Positions 60,052 to 64,000 of a stretch of DNA of 64,000 bases are shown in pieces. Below the pieces are notes generated by a model that worked only from the letters and a program-made list of their open reading frames with translations, did not search any database and had not been told where the DNA came from. This stretch comes from an uncultured Paraglaciecola sp. (GTDB lineage Bacteria > Pseudomonadota > Gammaproteobacteria > Enterobacterales > Alteromonadaceae). Where the stretch lies: NCBI GenBank assembly GCA_947498355.1, contig CANMKA010000015.1, forward strand, positions 1 to 64,000, in the 5' to 3' direction. The translations under genes were made by a program, and so were the position numbers. How positions within the stretch are numbered: position 1 is the stretch's first letter; each line of letters opens with the position of its first letter.

Positions 60052-61029
60052 ATGACTAATTCACGCACTCAAGCAGGGGTAAAACTCCGCGACGACGAGA
60101 AAGTTAAACACATTCCTATTACTATCGTGCCAACCGAAAAAGCTGAAATGCTGCGTAAACCCGAATGGATCAAGATCAAACTCCCTCCTACTTCTGAGAA
60201 AATTGATCATATAAAAAACACCTTAAGAAAAAATAAGTTACATTCTGTTTGTGAAGAAGCCAGCTGCCCTAACCTAGCCGAATGTTTTAATCATGGTACT
60301 GCCACCTTTATGATTTTAGGTGACATATGCACCCGCCGCTGCCCATTCTGTGATGTCGCGCACGGTAAACCTTTACCGCCAAGTGCAGAAGAGCCCGAAA
60401 AACTAGGCAAAACCATAGCTGAAATGAAACTTAAATACGTGGTTATCACCTCTGTTGATCGAGATGATCTAAGAGACGGCGGAGCTCAGCATTTCGTCGA
60501 TTGTATCTCAGCTATTCGGACCCACAGTCCAAGCACCACCATAGAAGTATTGGTACCGGATTTTCGTGGACGTATGGACCGCGCGTTAGAAATTTTAAAG
60601 CAATGCCCTCCAGATGTGTTTAATCACAACCTAGAGACCATTCCGCGTTTATATCGTGAAGCTCGCCCAGGTGCCAACTACAAATGGTCTTTGGAGTTGC
60701 TTAAGAAATTTAAAGCTCAACATCCTAGTATTCCAACTAAGTCTGGATTGATGATGGGAATGGGCGAAACTAAAGACGAAATAGCAGTGGTACTCGAAGA
60801 TTTACGTGCTCACGATGTCGAGATGCTAACCCTAGGTCAGTACTTACAGCCCAGTAAACACCACTACCCGTTAAAGCGTTACGTACACCCTACTGAGTTC
60901 GATGAACTCGGTGAAATAGCAAAAGAGTTAGGCTTTAGCCACGCAGCCTGCGGACCTATGGTGCGCTCTAGCTACCATGCTGACAAACAAGCTGCTGGTG
61001 AAGAAGTCGGTAAGTTTACCCCCAACTAA
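60052..61029 (+). CDS. lipA: Lipoyl synthase
   Basis: 325-aa radical SAM enzyme that inserts two sulfurs into protein-bound octanoate. The auxiliary cluster site is [12 protein letters not shown] (about 64-75) and the radical-SAM CxxxCxxC is CTRRCPFC (about 90-97). The C-terminal [10 protein letters not shown] supplies the serine ligand of the auxiliary cluster. Last gene of the run; a terminator follows. Confidence 0.96.
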   Translation: MTNSRTQAGVKLRDDEKVKHIPITIVPTEKAEMLRKPEWIKIKLPPTSEKIDHIKNTLRKNKLHSVCEEASCPNLAECFNHGTATFMILGDICTRRCPFCDVAHGKPLPPSAEEPEKLGKTIAEMKLKYVVITSVDRDDLRDGGAQHFVDCISAIRTHSPSTTIEVLVPDFRGRMDRALEILKQCPPDVFNHNLETIPRLYREARPGANYKWSLELLKKFKAQHPSIPTKSGLMMGMGETKDEIAVVLEDLRAHDVEMLTLGQYLQPSKHHYPLKRYVHPTEFDELGEIAKELGFSHAACGPMVRSSYHADKQAAGEEVGKFTPN

Positions 61030-61070
61030 GGGTCCCTCTGGAGAAACAACAGTAAAATAGTTACCAATCA

Positions 61071-61098
61071 AAACACCCAGCAAATGCTGGGTGTTTTT
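61071..61098 (+). terminator. Terminator after lipA
   Basis: An 11-bp stem AAACACCCAGC/GCTGGGTGTTT (arms 61071-61081 and 61086-61096) followed by T on the plus strand, about 40 bases after the lipA stop. Confidence 0.88.
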
Positions 61099-61245
61099 GG
61101 TTTAATAGGCAGAGCATTTATAGGTAGTAGATAGCAATACTTAACTATCTCCTTTTGCAGACACCCACCCTTTATAAGCTCAATAACCTAAGCTTTGCCC
61201 TGCCATTAAACCCTATTCCTTAAAGTGCGGGTTTATCTATAAAAA

Positions 61246-61665
61246 TTAGCAATCTTCAGTAGACTTACCCATTTTCTCTTTACTCGCAATACAGGCTTCT
61301 TTAAGTTTAACCGCTGCGTCTGCTTTTAATTCTGAGGCTTTTTCTTTGGTTGCATCCATTACATCAGCGGCCTTGTCAGAAGTCGCAGCATAGGCATCAC
61401 TGGCTTTATCCTTGGCAGCCTCGTAGGCATCTACCGTCGAGTCCTTTGCATCAGCTGCCATATCTGAGGCCTTCTCAGCCAACTCAGAGGCTCCCTCTTT
61501 AGTATCCTCATATAGCTCTACTGACTTTTCTTTTACTTCAGCGGCCATTTGTTTAGTCTCTTGTTTTACCTCTTCTGTTGACTCTTTTTGCGTGTCGCTA
61601 CATGCACTTAAACCTAGCGCGACAACTGTCAATGCAACAGCTACTTTGGTCTTTGAAAAATTCAT
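61246..61665 (-). CDS. Small alanine/lysine-rich helical lipoprotein
   Basis: 139-aa protein I cannot assign to a named family. Signal peptide with lipobox LSAC (Cys at about 22), then a mature part rich in Ala, Lys, Glu and Asp forming a long amphipathic helix. It has loose 11-residue periodicity of the LEA/YtxH or apolipoprotein kind: EGASELAEKASDMAADAKDS, then EAAKDKASDAYAATSDKAAD. Two Cys occur in the tail (EACIAS and TEDC end). Stress-related or membrane-associated roles are plausible but unproven. It stands alone between terminators. Confidence 0.75.
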   Translation of the reverse strand: MNFSKTKVAVALTVVALGLSACSDTQKESTEEVKQETKQMAAEVKEKSVELYEDTKEGASELAEKASDMAADAKDSTVDAYEAAKDKASDAYAATSDKAADVMDATKEKASELKADAAVKLKEACIASKEKMGKSTEDC

Positions 61666-61867
61666 TTTGATTCCTTTTATTAATCTAATTAAGTGTACGT
61701 ACTCGTACAGACTTACCCTAGGCTTAGCGAATTTTGTTCCATATTGCTAATTTATTGATCTAAATAAGGTTTCTTTAGCTTAACTGATATCCACGTAAAT
61801 AAGTCACTCATTTCGTATTAAATTAGCAACACAGCGAGTAAAACTCATTGTTTATGTCTACACACAA

Positions 61868-61895
61868 AAAAGCCCAGTCTGTTAACTGGGCTTTT
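61868..61895 (-). terminator. Terminator after manB
   Basis: Stem AAAAGCCCAG/CTGGGCTTTT (with an extra T-A pair), arms 61868-61878 and 61885-61895, followed on the minus strand by T. It lies 22 bp past the manB stop. Confidence 0.88.
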
Positions 61896-61916
61896 AATAC
61901 TTTAACCATTATGCGC

Positions 61917-63362
61917 TTACTTGAGTAGAGCCAGAAGTTCTTGAGTTTTCTCTTGCATCAAAGAAATATCCCCTTTGGATTCGACATTTAAACGAATAAC
62001 CGGCTCGGTATTCGATTTACGCAAATTAAAACGCCATGTTCCGAACTCAAGGCCAATGCCGTCTGTGTAATCAATCACAGTCGCTTGGGCTTGATACTTT
62101 TCGAGAATAGTTTTGATGGCCCCATCAGGATCAGCCAAGGTACTGTTAATCTCGCCCGAAGAAGGAAAAGCAGCGATACGCTCTTTAACCAATAAAGACA
62201 AAGGCTTATTACTGGTACACAAAAGCTCAGCCACCACCAACCATGGGATCATGCCTGAATCGCAATAAGCAAAATCTCGGAAATAATGATGAGCGCTCAT
62301 TTCACCGCCATACACGGCATCATCTGCGCGCATTCGCTCCTTAATAAAAGCGTGGCCAGTTTTACTTTTTATGGGTACGCCACCAGCGGACTCGACTATG
62401 TCTTCTGTATTCCAGTATACCCTTGGGTCATAAATAATCTTAGCCCCTGGATCTTTATCCAAAAAGGCCTTAGCTAACAAGCCTACTATGTAATAGCCCT
62501 CTACAAATTCACCTGTTTCGTCAAACAAGAAACAGCGATCGAAATCCCCATCCCAAGCAATACCCATATCAGCTTTATGATCAATAACTGCATTTGCAGT
62601 ATCAGCGCGACTTTCTGGTAATAAAGGGTTGGGAATACCATTGGGGAAACTACCATCGGGTTGATGATGAACCTTAATAAACTCAATAGGCACTTGCTTG
62701 GCTTGTAATTCGGCTTCGATCGCATCAAGTGCTTTACCTGCCGCACCATTGCCCGCATTCACTACCAGTTTAAGGGGCTTAATGTTGGCCATATCGATGT
62801 AAGATAGCATATGAGCCACGTAATCTGGCATTGCGTCTAGGGCTTTATATTGATTGCTTTGAGCTAACTTGCTTGTTTCAACGGACCCTTGACCTTGAAT
62901 AAACTGCTCATCACTTACTCTCTGGGTAGCATACTTGCCTAAGCCAGCATCTACAGTTTGCGTAGAATAGGTTTCGGCTAAATCACGAATAGCAAATAAC
63001 CCCGTATCCCCGCTGATAGGCCTAGAGTCAGTTTTGACCAATTTCATGCCATTGTAGTCAATAGGATTATGGCTGGCGGTTACTTCTACGCCGCCATCTA
63101 CCCCTAAAAACTTAGTCGCAAAATAAATTTCCTCTGTGCCCGTCATACCTAAATCGATAACCGCTGTGCCGCCATCTATCAAGCCTGCCGCTAACGCTAA
63201 CTTGAGAGGTTCAGAAGTTAACCGAACGTCGCCACCAATGACTACGGACTTAGCTTGCATGTGCTCGGCATAGGCACGACCAATGCGATAAGCTACGTTT
63301 TCATCTAGTTGTTCGAGTAATTTTCCACGAATGTCGTAGGCCTTAAAACAGGTAATTTTCAT
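61917..63362 (-). CDS. manB: Phosphomannomutase (ManB/CpsG type)
   Basis: 481-aa mutase converting mannose 6-phosphate to mannose 1-phosphate; may also use glucose phosphates. Start [12 protein letters not shown], active-site phosphoserine loop [20 protein letters not shown] (about 93-112), metal site [14 protein letters not shown] (about 244-257), sugar-binding [10 protein letters not shown] (about 333-342) and phosphate loop [12 protein letters not shown]. It closely resembles E. coli CpsG in block order. It follows manC by about 40 bp, making a GDP-mannose unit for surface polysaccharide. Confidence 0.94.
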   Translation of the reverse strand: MKITCFKAYDIRGKLLEQLDENVAYRIGRAYAEHMQAKSVVIGGDVRLTSEPLKLALAAGLIDGGTAVIDLGMTGTEEIYFATKFLGVDGGVEVTASHNPIDYNGMKLVKTDSRPISGDTGLFAIRDLAETYSTQTVDAGLGKYATQRVSDEQFIQGQGSVETSKLAQSNQYKALDAMPDYVAHMLSYIDMANIKPLKLVVNAGNGAAGKALDAIEAELQAKQVPIEFIKVHHQPDGSFPNGIPNPLLPESRADTANAVIDHKADMGIAWDGDFDRCFLFDETGEFVEGYYIVGLLAKAFLDKDPGAKIIYDPRVYWNTEDIVESAGGVPIKSKTGHAFIKERMRADDAVYGGEMSAHHYFRDFAYCDSGMIPWLVVAELLCTSNKPLSLLVKERIAAFPSSGEINSTLADPDGAIKTILEKYQAQATVIDYTDGIGLEFGTWRFNLRKSNTEPVIRLNVESKGDISLMQEKTQELLALLK

Positions 63363-63399
63363 TTATATTTAACCTTATTAATAACTGTTATACGCCGAT

Positions 63400-64000
63400 T
63401 TACGACTCGACACGCCCATAACGGTCAGAGAAACGCACAATATCGTCTTCGCCAAGATAAGTACCCGATTGCACTTCAATTAGCTCAAGAGGAATTTTAC
63501 CTGGATTTTCGAGGGCGTGAATAACCCCAACAGGAATATAAGTAGATTGATTTTCTGATAATAACAAGGTCTCGTCGCCATTAGTGACTTTGGCTGTTCC
63601 TGCTACCACTATCCAATGTTCTGCTCTGTGGTGGTGCATTTGTACCGATAATTTTTCGCCAGGCTTGACCGTAATACGTTTAACTTGGAAGCGCTCACCG
63701 TTATCAATAGAGTCGTAGCTACCCCAAGGTCTAAACACTTCGCGGTGAAATTCGAACTCTGGACGTTTGTCCGCTTTCAATTGGTTCACGACCTTCTTGA
63801 TGTCTTGCACTTTGTCTTTATTGGCAACCAATACTGCATCTTTAGTTTCAACCACCACTACATCATCTAAGCCAACCACAGAAATCAAACGCTGTTCGGC
63901 ATTAACGTAACTATTATTTACGCCTTCTAAAATGGCGTCGCCAATAACGACATTACCATTTTGATCTTTCTCTTTGGCGGTTTCCCACAAAGACGACCAG
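63400..64000 (-). CDS. manC: Mannose-1-phosphate guanylyltransferase, C-terminal part (cut by window edge)
   Basis: Only the last 200 or so residues lie in the window; the frame is open to the edge (reading WSSLWETA at the end), and the full enzyme is about 470 aa. Seen are the end of the nucleotidyltransferase domain ([20 protein letters not shown]) and the C-terminal cupin, phosphomannose-isomerase-like domain with [20 protein letters not shown] and the metal-binding [16 protein letters not shown]. Makes GDP-mannose from mannose 1-phosphate and GTP. Upstream of manB in the same direction. Confidence 0.92.
   Translation of the reverse strand, partial: WSSLWETAKEKDQNGNVVIGDAILEGVNNSYVNAEQRLISVVGLDDVVVVETKDAVLVANKDKVQDIKKVVNQLKADKRPEFEFHREVFRPWGSYDSIDNGERFQVKRITVKPGEKLSVQMHHHRAEHWIVVAGTAKVTNGDETLLLSENQSTYIPVGVIHALENPGKIPLELIEVQSGTYLGEDDIVRFSDRYGRVES

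Overview
The window is about 42% GC by eye and reads as chromosome of a marine gammaproteobacterium of the order Alteromonadales (Glaciecola/Paraglaciecola/Alteromonas-like). This is inferred from gene order and family type, not from a database search. Evidence includes rluE divergent from a monomeric isocitrate dehydrogenase gene, the psp-ycjXF-tyrR block next to pspF-sapABCDF, rpsP-rimM-trmD-rplS, ftsH-folP-glmM-tpiA-secG-tRNA-Leu, leuS-lptE-holA-nadD-rsfS-rlmH-mrdA-rodA-mltB-rlpA-dacA-ybeD-lipB-lipA, and a TtpC/TonB2-type energy transduction operon with DUF3450 and TPR partners.

Layout. 1-3.2 kb: icd and rluE. 3.3-5.8 kb: a small accessory island. It holds an XRE regulator behind a long dyad, an unrecognised membrane protein, an exported protein made almost wholly of 17 tandem 13-residue units, and a second small HTH protein. 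5.8-7.1 kb: rimI, holD, a structured non-coding stretch and tRNA-Trp. 7.1-11.2 kb: a TPP-riboswitch thiamine salvage operon (TonB receptor, YkoF-like thiamine-binding protein, PnuC-type transporter, thiamine-kinase-like protein). 11.2-14.9 kb: a beta-propeller-like envelope protein, a thioesterase and tmcA. 14.9-19.9 kb: the six-gene TonB operon. 20.2-22.3 kb: a ComFB-like protein, 4.5S SRP RNA, an Lrp-family regulator with a perfect palindrome upstream, and a TyrR-like protein without its AAA+ domain. 22.3-32.9 kb: ycjF, ycjX, pspABC, pspF, sapABCDF. 33-41.8 kb: translation and envelope housekeeping genes. 41.9-46.4 kb: putP, a PhnA-type protein and a Lon-like AAA protease. 46.8-61 kb: the leuS-lipA superoperon for outer membrane assembly, replication, ribosome maturation, cell elongation and lipoylation. 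61-64 kb: a small alanine/lysine-rich lipoprotein and GDP-mannose genes (manB, and manC cut by the window edge).

Two things stand out. First, the place where rlmE (23S rRNA U2552 2'-O-methyltransferase) normally sits, between yhbY and ftsH, holds a clearly decayed rlmE remnant with stops, frameshifts and a lost 5' part. Second, the exported 13-residue repeat protein has repeats that vary mainly at synonymous sites. It is preceded by a hairpin that covers its ribosome binding site and is flanked by two small HTH regulators. I do not recognise this locus, and it is the best candidate for something undescribed.
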